Source: Niallia endozanthoxylica (lineage in GTDB: Bacteria > Bacillota > Bacilli > Bacillales > Cytobacillaceae). From it: a stretch of 64,000 nucleotides of DNA. How positions within the stretch are numbered: position 1 is the first letter of the stretch; each line of letters opens with the position of its first letter. Where the stretch lies: assembly GCF_008710145.1 (NCBI RefSeq), contig NZ_VYKL01000014.1:92206-156205 (forward strand), written 5' to 3'. The position numbers and the translations under genes were made by a program. Of the stretch, positions 35,068 through 43,271 are shown one piece after another. The notes beneath the pieces were generated by a model, which saw nothing but the letters and a program-made list of their open reading frames with translations, searched no databases and had not been told where the DNA came from.

Positions 35068-36024
35068 TTAACTCGAAGGCACCTGCCGATAAGAGGCTAA
35101 GCTTCCTCCTTTGGCCACCTTACTTGGGAGGTCGCGACCAAGAATTCTTTCCGCTTCCAGGGTTACCTCTATAAGCTTATCTAAGTCAATTCCAGTTTCG
35201 ATTCCCAGCTCATGACACATGTGAACAAGATCTTCCGTTGCAATGTTTCCGGCAGCACCCTTGGATCCACCGAATGGGCATCCACCTAACCCTCCTACGG
35301 AAGAATCAAAATGTGTAACCCCCATCTTTAATCCAGCATAAGCATTGGCCAATCCCATCCCTCGGGTATCATGCAAATGCAAGATAATTGTTTTGTCCGG
35401 CCACTTATTTTGAACTTCACCGACAAGATACTCGATGGAAACTGGATTTGCCCATCCAACCGTATCACCAAGGAGGATACGATCTGGATTAAGCCCATGT
35501 GCGTTTGCCTTTTCAAATGTTCTGGAAATTAGTTGAACCACATGCTCTGAATCAACATTTCCCTCATAGTTACAACCAAAAGCAGTCATAACAGCAACGG
35601 TACTAACCGGAACATCAAACTTACGAAGAACGGCAATTCGTTCATCCATTTCATCAAATGTCTCTTCAATGGACCGATTTGTGTTCTTTTTGGAGAACGT
35701 TTCACTTGCAATGATACTAATAACGCCTTCCAAATCAAATTTCCCTGTGGCTTGCGCTCTCTCAATTCCCTTTGAATTCAGGTATATAGCTTGGTACTCT
35801 GTACCTGGATTCCTTTTAAAGCCTTTAGCAATCAATTCTGCATCTGCCATCTGCGGTACCCATTTTGGACTCACAAATGAAGTCACTTCAATCACAGGAA
35901 AATTACATTCAGATAGCAAATCAACTAAGCGAATTTTATCTTCAGTGGACACGGGGGTCCTTTCAATTTGCATGCCTTCCCTTGGCCCTACTTCGCGTAT
36001 AACTACCTTTTTTGGAAATGCCAA
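35068..36024 (-). CDS. HMG-CoA lyase-like enzyme, variant active site
   Basis: A 318-residue TIM-barrel lyase of the HMG-CoA lyase family. Conserved residues include the arginine of GPRE, the two metal histidines in LHLHDT and the catalytic cysteine of GLGGCPF, followed by GN. Two differences stand out. The metal-ligand aspartate of VGPRDGLQ (D42 in the human enzyme, also present in B. subtilis YngG) is glutamate here (VGPREGMQ), and the cysteine loop is two residues longer. It is the last gene of the operon. In a leucine-like pathway it would cleave HMG-CoA to acetoacetate and acetyl-CoA, but a related 3-hydroxy-3-alkyl acyl-CoA is equally possible. Confidence 0.82.
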   Translation of the reverse strand: MAFPKKVVIREVGPREGMQIERTPVSTEDKIRLVDLLSECNFPVIEVTSFVSPKWVPQMADAELIAKGFKRNPGTEYQAIYLNSKGIERAQATGKFDLEGVISIIASETFSKKNTNRSIEETFDEMDERIAVLRKFDVPVSTVAVMTAFGCNYEGNVDSEHVVQLISRTFEKANAHGLNPDRILLGDTVGWANPVSIEYLVGEVQNKWPDKTIILHLHDTRGMGLANAYAGLKMGVTHFDSSVGGLGGCPFGGSKGAAGNIATEDLVHMCHELGIETGIDLDKLIEVTLEAERILGRDLPSKVAKGGSLASYRQVPSS

Positions 36025-36100
36025 TCTTATCCCTCCAATAAATTTAGGTTATTTAATATGACAGCCTTTGCCATTTTCGTTCGAATATTCGAATAAATGA

Positions 36101-36871
36101 TTAGTTATTTAAGTTGATAACAACGTTTCCTGGGTGCCGTGAAGTAACGAACACAACCGGCTCTGTATCACTCATATTTTTTTCAATATGCTGTACATTT
36201 GGAGGGACATTGAAAAAGTCTCCAGACTCCAAATCGACGAATTCTTCATAGTTTTCACCGTAATATATACGCAACTGTCCGCTGAGTATATAGCCTCCGG
36301 ACTGCGCCTCACCGTGATGGTGTGCACCAGAATCTTTTCCCGGCGCAATGACAACCTGTCCCTTCCATAGGTTTGGTGTATCCAATGCGGTCAGCCTTGC
36401 TACATTTTCTGTTTGATCCTTAGCAACATTTAATTCATTGGCCCTTACTACGATGAGGTCATCATACTTTTTGGAAAAGACGGATGTGTCCTTTACATCC
36501 AGATTAACAACGATATTCCCTTTCGTTCTAGAGGTAATGAAAACGACCGGCTCCGTCTCGCTTAATGTTTCCTCAATATGCGGAATAAACGGAGGCACAT
36601 ACAAAAAGTCACCCTTTTCTAAATCAACATACTCTTTATAACCCTCACCATAGTAGATTCTTGTAGTGCCGCTTAGAATATATCCTGCCGTCTCTGCTTC
36701 CCCATGGTGATGCGCCCCTGATACCTTGCCTGCTTCTCCCATTACTCGTCCCATCCAATAATTTGGTGAGTCAACTCCTGTGACTCTTGGCAAGTTATCA
36801 GATTGGGCTGTCTGCTTCGAAAGATCAGCTGCTTTAACTGCAAGAACTTTATCGTTACTAGTACTTTTCAT
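36101..36871 (-). CDS. Tandem-duplicated bicupin, probable metal enzyme
   Basis: A 256-residue protein made of two cupin halves that are clear copies of each other. Each half reads GAHHHGEA...GYILSG...RIYYGE-Y-E-VDLE-GDF--VPP---HIE...S-TEPVVF-TSR--GN. The three adjacent histidines, the glutamate and the later histidine form the usual cupin metal site in both halves. The function is not recognised; quercetinase-, gentisate-dioxygenase- and isomerase-type bicupins are possible relatives. It lies between the lyase and the FAH-fold enzyme and is likely cotranscribed with them. Confidence 0.78.
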   Translation of the reverse strand: MKSTSNDKVLAVKAADLSKQTAQSDNLPRVTGVDSPNYWMGRVMGEAGKVSGAHHHGEAETAGYILSGTTRIYYGEGYKEYVDLEKGDFLYVPPFIPHIEETLSETEPVVFITSRTKGNIVVNLDVKDTSVFSKKYDDLIVVRANELNVAKDQTENVARLTALDTPNLWKGQVVIAPGKDSGAHHHGEAQSGGYILSGQLRIYYGENYEEFVDLESGDFFNVPPNVQHIEKNMSDTEPVVFVTSRHPGNVVINLNN

Positions 36872-36919
36872 AACTCTAACAGCACCCCTTTTTAGAAAAT
36901 TAATAGATTCACGGATTAA

Positions 36920-37804
36920 TCAGGCCTCAACCCTGATTGATTCATCAACCGTTACAATCCCATTTTTAATACTGCCAATCCCTGAAATTTCCACCTCGAC
37001 CACATCTCCTGCTCCTAAAAACAACGGCGGATTCCGTTTAGCACCGATACCGCTCGGTGTTCCCGTGAGGATAATGTCCCCCGGCAGAAGCGTCATCCCC
37101 TTTGACAGCTCCGCAATAATACGGTTAACAGAAAACATCATTAATTTCGTATTACTGGATTGAACCGTATTTCCATTAACTTTGCAGGAGATTTCCAGAT
37201 TTTGAACATCTTCTATTTCATCCTTCGTAACCAGCCAAGGGCCCATTGGACAAGATTTATCCATGCTTTTCCCCATAAACCATTGACCGCCATGAGCTTG
37301 CTGTACATCCCTTGCAGATAAATCATTCGCACACATATATCCGAAAATATAATCGGATGCTTCTTCTTCAGAAATGTTTTTTCCTTTACGTCCAATAACA
37401 ACTGCAAGCTCTGCCTCATAGTCGAATTTTTCTGTAAAGTTTTCCGGAAAAGGAATTCCCTCATAAGGACCAGCTACAGACTCTGTGGCTTTTGTAAAGA
37501 CTGTTGGTTTAGCCGGAAGCTCAATATCTTGGCGGAAACGTTCGTTAAAATGTTCTAAGTAATTCCATCCCACACACATGACGTTTCGCTCTAATTTTGG
37601 TATGGGAGATACTAAACTCTCGATACTTAACGGCTTTCGTTCAACGTTCGAACCTAAGATTCTATTTATTTCATCCATTCCATTACGTCCTGCTTTAATA
37701 ATGGACAAGACATCAGGAAATACATGGCTAACATCAATCACCGTATGATCTTGGACGATTCCGACACTTACTTTATGATCATCAAGAAAAGAAATGATCT
37801 TCAT
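36920..37804 (-). CDS. Fumarylacetoacetate hydrolase-fold enzyme
   Basis: A 294-residue FAH-family protein with the metal ligands of the fold in DYEAELAVVIG (E-x-E), the NDLSARDVQ segment and the C-terminal TGTPSGIG motif. Members hydrolyse acylpyruvates, decarboxylate or isomerise ring-fission products, or hydrate dienoates. The N-terminal extra domain (about residues 1-70) is normal. In an operon of acyl-CoA genes its presence suggests that the substrate passes through a diketo or enol intermediate. An inverted repeat (37827-37884) lies directly upstream. Confidence 0.82.
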   Translation of the reverse strand: MKIISFLDDHKVSVGIVQDHTVIDVSHVFPDVLSIIKAGRNGMDEINRILGSNVERKPLSIESLVSPIPKLERNVMCVGWNYLEHFNERFRQDIELPAKPTVFTKATESVAGPYEGIPFPENFTEKFDYEAELAVVIGRKGKNISEEEASDYIFGYMCANDLSARDVQQAHGGQWFMGKSMDKSCPMGPWLVTKDEIEDVQNLEISCKVNGNTVQSSNTKLMMFSVNRIIAELSKGMTLLPGDIILTGTPSGIGAKRNPPLFLGAGDVVEVEISGIGSIKNGIVTVDESIRVEA

Positions 37805-37826
37805 TGAGAAACACCCCTCCTTTAAA

Positions 37827-37884
37827 GGTTTATAACCTATTAGTCATCAATATTATAATTTTACAGCACCGAAGGTTATAAACC
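37827..37884. promoter_or_regulatory. Inverted repeat upstream of the FAH-fold gene
   Basis: GGTTTATAACC (37827-37837) and GGTTATAAACC (37874-37884) are exact 11-bp inverted copies, 36 bases apart. They flank the start region of the FAH-fold gene, after the hydratase stop. They could be paired operator half-sites of an internal promoter. The binding protein is unknown. Confidence 0.5.
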
Positions 37885-37903
37885 ATTTAAAAAAATTTTA
37901 AAA

Positions 37904-38692
37904 CTATCGTCCACTCCATACCGGCTCTCGTTTTTCTAGAAAAGCATTCATGCCTTCCTTTGAATCTTCAGTTTCACCTAAAATGACGACTTGATCACGC
38001 AGGTAATTCAATGATTTTTCATAATCCATTCCTTGAATCATCTGCATCGCTTCTCTGCCTAACGTTAAAGCAGTTGGATTTCGTTTGGCCAGTTGACGGG
38101 CAAATTGCGTAGCTTCCTCTATTAATTCATTATCAGGGTAAATGGTGTTTACAAGCCCGATCTCTTTTGCTTCAAACGCAGTGATCTTTTTCCCTGTATA
38201 AAATAATTCATAGGTCTTTTTAGAACCAATCGTTCGAATTAATGGTGCACTAATCATCATTCCCCAGAGGCCTACATTAATTTCCGGCGCTCCAAACAAT
38301 GCACTTTCCTTTGCTAAAGTGATATCACATACAGCAGCGAGTCCTAATCCTCCTGCCAATGCGTAGCCATTAACCGCCGCAACAATCGGCTTTTTCAATT
38401 GATGAATCGCAAGCAGACAATTTTTATATTTTGAAACATGCTTCTTATAGGTTAAAATGTGCTGGTCATTATTTTCACTCATGCCGCCCAAATCTGCTCC
38501 AGAACAAAAGGATTTTTCTCCTGCTCCTGTTACTAACAAGACACGAACATCAGAGTTTTGATTCAATTCATTTAGAATCGAGACAAAGTCTTCCATCATG
38601 TCACCCGTTAAGGCATTATGTTTTTCCGGTCTATTTAACGTAATGGTCGCGACGTGGTCCTGGATATCAACTAAAATATGATTCTCTTTCAC
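37904..38692 (-). CDS. Enoyl-CoA hydratase, methylglutaconyl-CoA hydratase-like
   Basis: A 262-residue crotonase-fold protein. The oxyanion segment is SFCSGADL and the second catalytic glutamate is kept in GAPEINVGLWG. The first catalytic glutamate of classical crotonase (GGCELA) is missing: here the segment reads GGLGLAAVCD, as in bacterial LiuC/AtuE-type hydratases. This fits hydration of a 3-methylglutaconyl-CoA-like product of the acyl-CoA carboxylase encoded upstream. It is followed by the FAH-fold gene. Confidence 0.83.
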   Translation of the reverse strand: MKENHILVDIQDHVATITLNRPEKHNALTGDMMEDFVSILNELNQNSDVRVLLVTGAGEKSFCSGADLGGMSENNDQHILTYKKHVSKYKNCLLAIHQLKKPIVAAVNGYALAGGLGLAAVCDITLAKESALFGAPEINVGLWGMMISAPLIRTIGSKKTYELFYTGKKITAFEAKEIGLVNTIYPDNELIEEATQFARQLAKRNPTALTLGREAMQMIQGMDYEKSLNYLRDQVVILGETEDSKEGMNAFLEKREPVWSGR

Positions 38693-38725
38693 TTAAACAC
38701 CTTCTTCCAGTCTAATAATGGATAA

Positions 38726-40078
38726 TTAATTCACCTTCGTAGCTTTTAAGTAAGTGTCAATAAAATTGGTTGTTGTATTTCCAGCTTTATATTCCGGATG
38801 ATCGACAATTTTCTTTAATGTTGGAATATTAGTTTTAATTCCTTCTACTATATATTGATCCAATCCTTCACTCATATTTTTTATCGCTTCGTTACGAGTG
38901 TGTCCCTTTACAATTAGTTTGGCAATCATCGGATCATAAAATGGCGTTACCACTGATCCTGATTTAACAGCCAATTCGTGACGAATATTTTCTCCGTTCG
39001 GAATACTTAAGTTTGTAATTGTTCCTGGTGAAGGGAAGAACGTATTCGGGTCCTCCGCATAAATTCTTACCTCAATCGCATGTCCGTTCAATTGCACGTC
39101 ATCTTGACTAATTGAGAGCCTCTCCCCATTTGCGATTCGAATCATCTGTTCTACTAAGTCTAAACCAGTGACTTCTTCTGTAACCGGATGCTCAACCTGT
39201 AATCGAGTATTCACCTCTAGGAAGTAAAAATTCTTATTCTCATCCATGATGAATTCTACAGTCCCGGCATTTTCATATCCGATTGCTTTTGCTGCTCGGA
39301 CCGCTGCACCGCCCATCTCTTTTCTTGTTGTTTCATCAATAAATGGCGAAGGAGCTTCTTCGACTACTTTTTGATGTCTTCTTTGAATTGAGCATTCTCT
39401 TTCCCCTAAATAAATCGTATTCCCCTCTTTATCTGCCAATAATTGAATTTCGATATGGCGCGGATTTAAAATGAGTTTTTCTAAGAACATCGCTCCATCG
39501 CCGAAAAAGTCTTTTGCCCGTTTTTGATTCCCTTGAAATGCCTTTCTAAGCGCTTCTTCATCATCCACCCGTTGCATTCCAATACCGCCGCCGCCAGCAG
39601 AAGCCTTTAACATGATTGGATATCCAATTTTTTCCGCCTCAAGAACCGCCTCTTCTACATCTGCTAGAGGGGCATCCGTTCCAGGAACAATTGGAACACC
39701 TGCTTGGCTCATTAATTTTCTAGCCTCAATTTTACTGCCCATTTGGGAAATGGTCGCTGGAGAAGGCCCGATAAAGACAATCTTATTTTCCGTGCATTTT
39801 CTAGCAAATTCTGTATTTTCAGACAGCAACCCATAGCCCGGGTGAATCGCATCCACGTTTGCCTGTACTGCCACCTCGATAATCTTATCCATATTTAAAT
39901 AACTTTCATTTACCCTTGGCGGTCCGATTAAATAGCTTTCGTCTGCCATTTCTACATGCGGGGCATGTTGATCAGCTTCAGAGTGGATCGCTACGGTTTG
40001 AATCCCCATTTTTTTACACGTTCTCATAATACGAGCTGCAATTTCGCCTCTATTTGCAATCAAGATTTTCTTAAACAA
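38726..40078 (-). CDS. Acyl-CoA carboxylase, biotin carboxylase subunit
   Basis: A 450-residue ATP-grasp biotin carboxylase, starting MFKKILIANRGEIAARI, with the ATP-binding glycine loop KASAGGGGIGMQRV and catalytic EVNTRLQVEHPVTE. It has the length of AccC-type stand-alone subunits. It carboxylates biotin on the separate 69-residue carrier encoded just upstream. Together with the carboxyltransferase gene it makes a three-part acyl-CoA carboxylase, which by context carboxylates an enoyl-CoA such as 3-methylcrotonyl-CoA. Confidence 0.9.
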   Translation of the reverse strand: MFKKILIANRGEIAARIMRTCKKMGIQTVAIHSEADQHAPHVEMADESYLIGPPRVNESYLNMDKIIEVAVQANVDAIHPGYGLLSENTEFARKCTENKIVFIGPSPATISQMGSKIEARKLMSQAGVPIVPGTDAPLADVEEAVLEAEKIGYPIMLKASAGGGGIGMQRVDDEEALRKAFQGNQKRAKDFFGDGAMFLEKLILNPRHIEIQLLADKEGNTIYLGERECSIQRRHQKVVEEAPSPFIDETTRKEMGGAAVRAAKAIGYENAGTVEFIMDENKNFYFLEVNTRLQVEHPVTEEVTGLDLVEQMIRIANGERLSISQDDVQLNGHAIEVRIYAEDPNTFFPSPGTITNLSIPNGENIRHELAVKSGSVVTPFYDPMIAKLIVKGHTRNEAIKNMSEGLDQYIVEGIKTNIPTLKKIVDHPEYKAGNTTTNFIDTYLKATKVN

Positions 40079-40098
40079 TATTTTCTCCCCCTAAGAAG

Positions 40099-40308
40099 TT
40101 ATTTCAATTTAATAACCACATCACCATCGTTAACAAAATCGCCTTCATTAACGATAACTTCATCTACAATCCCGCTTACCTCTGCACTAATTGGAATTTC
40201 CATTTTCATCGATTCTAAAATCACGACATCCTGACCTTCTGTTACTTGATCACCTGGTTGAACAACTACTTTCCATACGTTACCTGCCATATTTGTTAAT
40301 ACTTCCAT
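40099..40308 (-). CDS. Biotin carboxyl carrier protein, stand-alone
   Basis: A 69-residue lipoyl/biotinyl domain and nothing else. The biotinylated lysine is in ESMKMEI (about residue 35). It lies 20 bases upstream of the biotin carboxylase. It is similar in size to the YngHB-type carrier of Bacilli. Confidence 0.92.
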   Translation of the reverse strand: MEVLTNMAGNVWKVVVQPGDQVTEGQDVVILESMKMEIPISAEVSGIVDEVIVNEGDFVNDGDVVIKLK

Positions 40309-40400
40309 TTCTATTCACCTCATATATTGTATTGTTATAAATGTAAGATTCTACTTTTACTTTTATAATTTCTTTTAAACTTTTGTACCTTTTCTTTTAA

Positions 40401-41978
40401 TTATCCTCTTCTAACAACTGTTTTCTTTTGTGCAATTCCTTCTAAAATGTCCCTGTTTTGGGTATATAGACCAAATCGTTGAATCAGATCCTTACGTAAG
40501 CGGTCGCCCGGCACAACATCATCAATATAAAGCTCTGATGCAGGACTCCATACATTAATGTCATCATTATATTTTTCACGCTGTTCTTGAATGAATTGCT
40601 GACGTTCAGCAGGATCTTCAATGGATTGAATCTTGTTATAATACATCGCATTGACAGCAGCCTCAGGACCCATAATCGCAGGCTGTGCTTGCGGCAGTGC
40701 AATGCATGCATCCGGCTGCATAGAAGCACCTGACATCACCACATATCCAGCACCATATGCCTTTCTCACAATAACGGCAATTCTTGGAACAGTCGCGTTT
40801 GCAACGGTTGAAAGCATTCTTGCCCCTCTTCTAATAATAGCTTCCTTCTCCACCTTACTTCCTACCATAAAGCCAGGTAAATCGACTAGGAACAGTAAAG
40901 GAATATTGTAAGCATCGCAAAGTGAGATAAAATGAGCCGCTTTTTCAGCAGATTCAGGAAAAATAACGCCGCCCTTTACCTTTGATTGATTGGCAACGAT
41001 TCCAATTGACCTGCCGCCAATTCTACAAAAACCAGTAATCATTTCTTTTGCATACAGCTTTTTGAATTCGAAAAAGGAATCCTTATCAACAATTCTTTCA
41101 ATAACCGGGTACATATCCATTGGAATTCGTTGATTGGCTGGTACTAGTTCTTCGATACTTTTTCCATCAACTGGAGGTTTTGCTTCAACGACGGCTGGCG
41201 TTTTCAACCAATTCTGCGGAAGATAGCTTAAATATTTTTTCGCAGCATCAAGTGCTTCCTGCTCCGTTTCTACTAACATATCACCTAGTCCACTAACAGT
41301 ATTGTGCATACGGGCTCCGCCCATTTCTTCCATTGATACCTTTTCTCCTGTAGCCATCTCTGCCATACGTGGAGATCCTAAATAAACGCTGGCATTTTTA
41401 TTAACCATCACGACAAAATCACATAGTGCAGGTAAATAGGCACTGCCTGCAGGTGATGGACCAAATACTAAAGCAATTTGCGGGATTAAACCTGACAATC
41501 TTGCTGTATCATAGAAAATCTTTCCAGCATGACGGCGGTCTGTAAAGGTTTCAAATTGTTCATTCAGTCTTGATCCAGCTGAATCAATCATATATATTAG
41601 CGGAATCTTTCTTTTTTCGGCCAGTTCCTGCATCCGAATGATTTTTTCAATGGTTTTCTTACCCCATGTCCCTGCTTTAATCGTCAAATCATTTGCGATG
41701 ATTGCCACTGGCTGGCCATTGATTTTTGCCACTAGCGTAACAACGGCATCACCTGGAAGAAAATCTTCATCCTTGCATCGCGCGAATAGGCCATCCTCCA
41801 CTTCAAAGCTATCTTCATCTACTAAATACTTGATTTTATCTCGCACAAACATCTTGCCAATAGCTTTCATTTTCTCGTAATATGGACGATTGGCCGATGT
41901 TTTGATTTCATGAGCTTTTTCATATACAGTTTGATCAATGCCTTTTTCTTTTGTTAAAGTACTTTTTGTTTCTTCCAT
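40401..41978 (-). CDS. Acyl-CoA carboxylase, carboxyltransferase subunit
   Basis: A 525-residue carboxyltransferase with two crotonase-like halves, of the propionyl/methylcrotonyl/geranyl-CoA carboxylase beta family. The acyl-CoA pocket is in DSAGSRLNEQFETF and GPSPAGSAYLPALCDF; the biotin side is in LVDLPGFMVGSKVEKEAIIRRGA and AYGAGYVVMSG. The QFETFTDR part resembles methylcrotonyl-CoA carboxylase more than propionyl-CoA carboxylase. AGGAGG lies upstream. The substrate is inferred from neighbours. Confidence 0.88.
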   Translation of the reverse strand: MEETKSTLTKEKGIDQTVYEKAHEIKTSANRPYYEKMKAIGKMFVRDKIKYLVDEDSFEVEDGLFARCKDEDFLPGDAVVTLVAKINGQPVAIIANDLTIKAGTWGKKTIEKIIRMQELAEKRKIPLIYMIDSAGSRLNEQFETFTDRRHAGKIFYDTARLSGLIPQIALVFGPSPAGSAYLPALCDFVVMVNKNASVYLGSPRMAEMATGEKVSMEEMGGARMHNTVSGLGDMLVETEQEALDAAKKYLSYLPQNWLKTPAVVEAKPPVDGKSIEELVPANQRIPMDMYPVIERIVDKDSFFEFKKLYAKEMITGFCRIGGRSIGIVANQSKVKGGVIFPESAEKAAHFISLCDAYNIPLLFLVDLPGFMVGSKVEKEAIIRRGARMLSTVANATVPRIAVIVRKAYGAGYVVMSGASMQPDACIALPQAQPAIMGPEAAVNAMYYNKIQSIEDPAERQQFIQEQREKYNDDINVWSPASELYIDDVVPGDRLRKDLIQRFGLYTQNRDILEGIAQKKTVVRRG

Positions 41979-42109
41979 TATAATAACCTCCTAAATGAAC
42001 CTGTAATTGCTTATATTTAACATAATAGATATCAGAATATGAACCTACTATGATATCTCTTTCGCTAATCATTATGGTTTGAATTTCTGCTGATTCTATT
42101 AGTCAGCAG

Positions 42110-43162
42110 TTAATTGGGATACCATACTTCTTTTCTCGGCAGGGCTTCTTCCCATGCTTTTAAATACTGACCTGGTCCAGTGATACTAACTCCTAATTCA
42201 CTAGCCGCTTTTAATGGCCAATAAGGGTTACGCAATAGTTCTCGAGCAATAAAAATTAAATCTGCCCGATTATTTTTCACGATTTCTTCTGCATGAAGAG
42301 CGTTTGTAATTAATCCAACTGCGCCTGTCGCAATGCCGGCATCCTGCCGAATTTTTTCAGCAAGAGGAACTTGATAACCGGGAAAGACATCAATCTTTGC
42401 AGGTACAATGGCACCTGAACTGCAATCGATTAAATCGACTCCCTGCTCTTTCATTCTTTTAGCAATATAAACCATGTCATCGATGGTATTTCCCTCAGGA
42501 TGGTATTCATTTACGGATAGACGTACAAATAATGGTCCATCCCAAACCTCATTAATTCCATCAACAATCTCTTCCAAAAATCGATAACGATTTTCTCTTG
42601 TCCCGCCATAGAGATCGCTTCGATGGTTAGATAGTGGAGATAAAAACTGATTAATTAAATAACCATGTGCCCCATGGAGCTCAATAACATCAAATCCTGC
42701 TGCTTTTGTTCTTCTGGCTGCTTCTTTAAATTGATATATGATTGCTTTTACTTCTGATATGGATAATTCATCTGGCACCGGTTGATCTTGTTTATATGGG
42801 ATAGGAGAGGGAGCGTAAATTTCTCCTTCAACATCTGCCTTCCTGCCTGCATGCGATAACTGAATCCCCGCCTTACTTCCAAATCGATGAATCTCTTGGA
42901 CAAGTTCACTCAAGCCTTCGATGTGATTGTCATCCCATATTCCCAAATCCTTCATCGAGATTCTTCCTTGCGGCTCAACCGCTGTCGATTCAAGGATAAT
43001 CAATCCAACCTGTCCCATTGCCCTGCTAAGATAATGCATATGGTGAAATTTACTCACATATCCATCTCTATTAAAGGAAGAATACATACACATCGGTGAC
43101 ATCACGATTCTATTTTTTAGGACGACATCTTTTATCGTAAATGGAGAAAATAATTTAACGAT
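42110..43162 (-). CDS. Old Yellow Enzyme, YqjM-like, with unusual start
   Basis: An FMN-dependent ene-reductase closely resembling B. subtilis YqjM (NamA): SPMCMYS with the FMN-tuning cysteine, H-x2-H in ELHGAHGYL, and [17 protein letters not shown]. The first ATG or GTG in frame (43105, 43108) would remove the conserved N-terminal strand [13 protein letters not shown]. That strand is encoded upstream, in frame, back to about 43162, where AAAGGAG is followed by ATC-ATC-GTT with no normal start codon. I therefore annotate from the ATC at 43162 (350 residues). Either a rare start codon is used or the start is damaged. It probably reduces an activated C=C bond in the operon's substrate. Confidence 0.75.
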   Translation of the reverse strand: MVKLFSPFTIKDVVLKNRIVMSPMCMYSSFNRDGYVSKFHHMHYLSRAMGQVGLIILESTAVEPQGRISMKDLGIWDDNHIEGLSELVQEIHRFGSKAGIQLSHAGRKADVEGEIYAPSPIPYKQDQPVPDELSISEVKAIIYQFKEAARRTKAAGFDVIELHGAHGYLINQFLSPLSNHRSDLYGGTRENRYRFLEEIVDGINEVWDGPLFVRLSVNEYHPEGNTIDDMVYIAKRMKEQGVDLIDCSSGAIVPAKIDVFPGYQVPLAEKIRQDAGIATGAVGLITNALHAEEIVKNNRADLIFIARELLRNPYWPLKAASELGVSITGPGQYLKAWEEALPRKEVWYPN

Positions 43163-43271
43163 GATTTTTCACTCCTTTCACAAAGTGTCTTTTTCTTCCT
43201 ATAGATATACAGCTTCACTTTCTAAAGTAAAACGCTTGCATTTTGTATGAAATGAATGTTTTATAACTGAA

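Noticed and set aside
42087..42109. CTGCTGA/TCAGCAG hairpin after the Old Yellow Enzyme gene as a further leader-element copy or terminator
   Set aside because: It lacks the conserved TTATTTAC/GTAAATAA blocks and has no T-run; kept only as a minor intergenic stem-loop.
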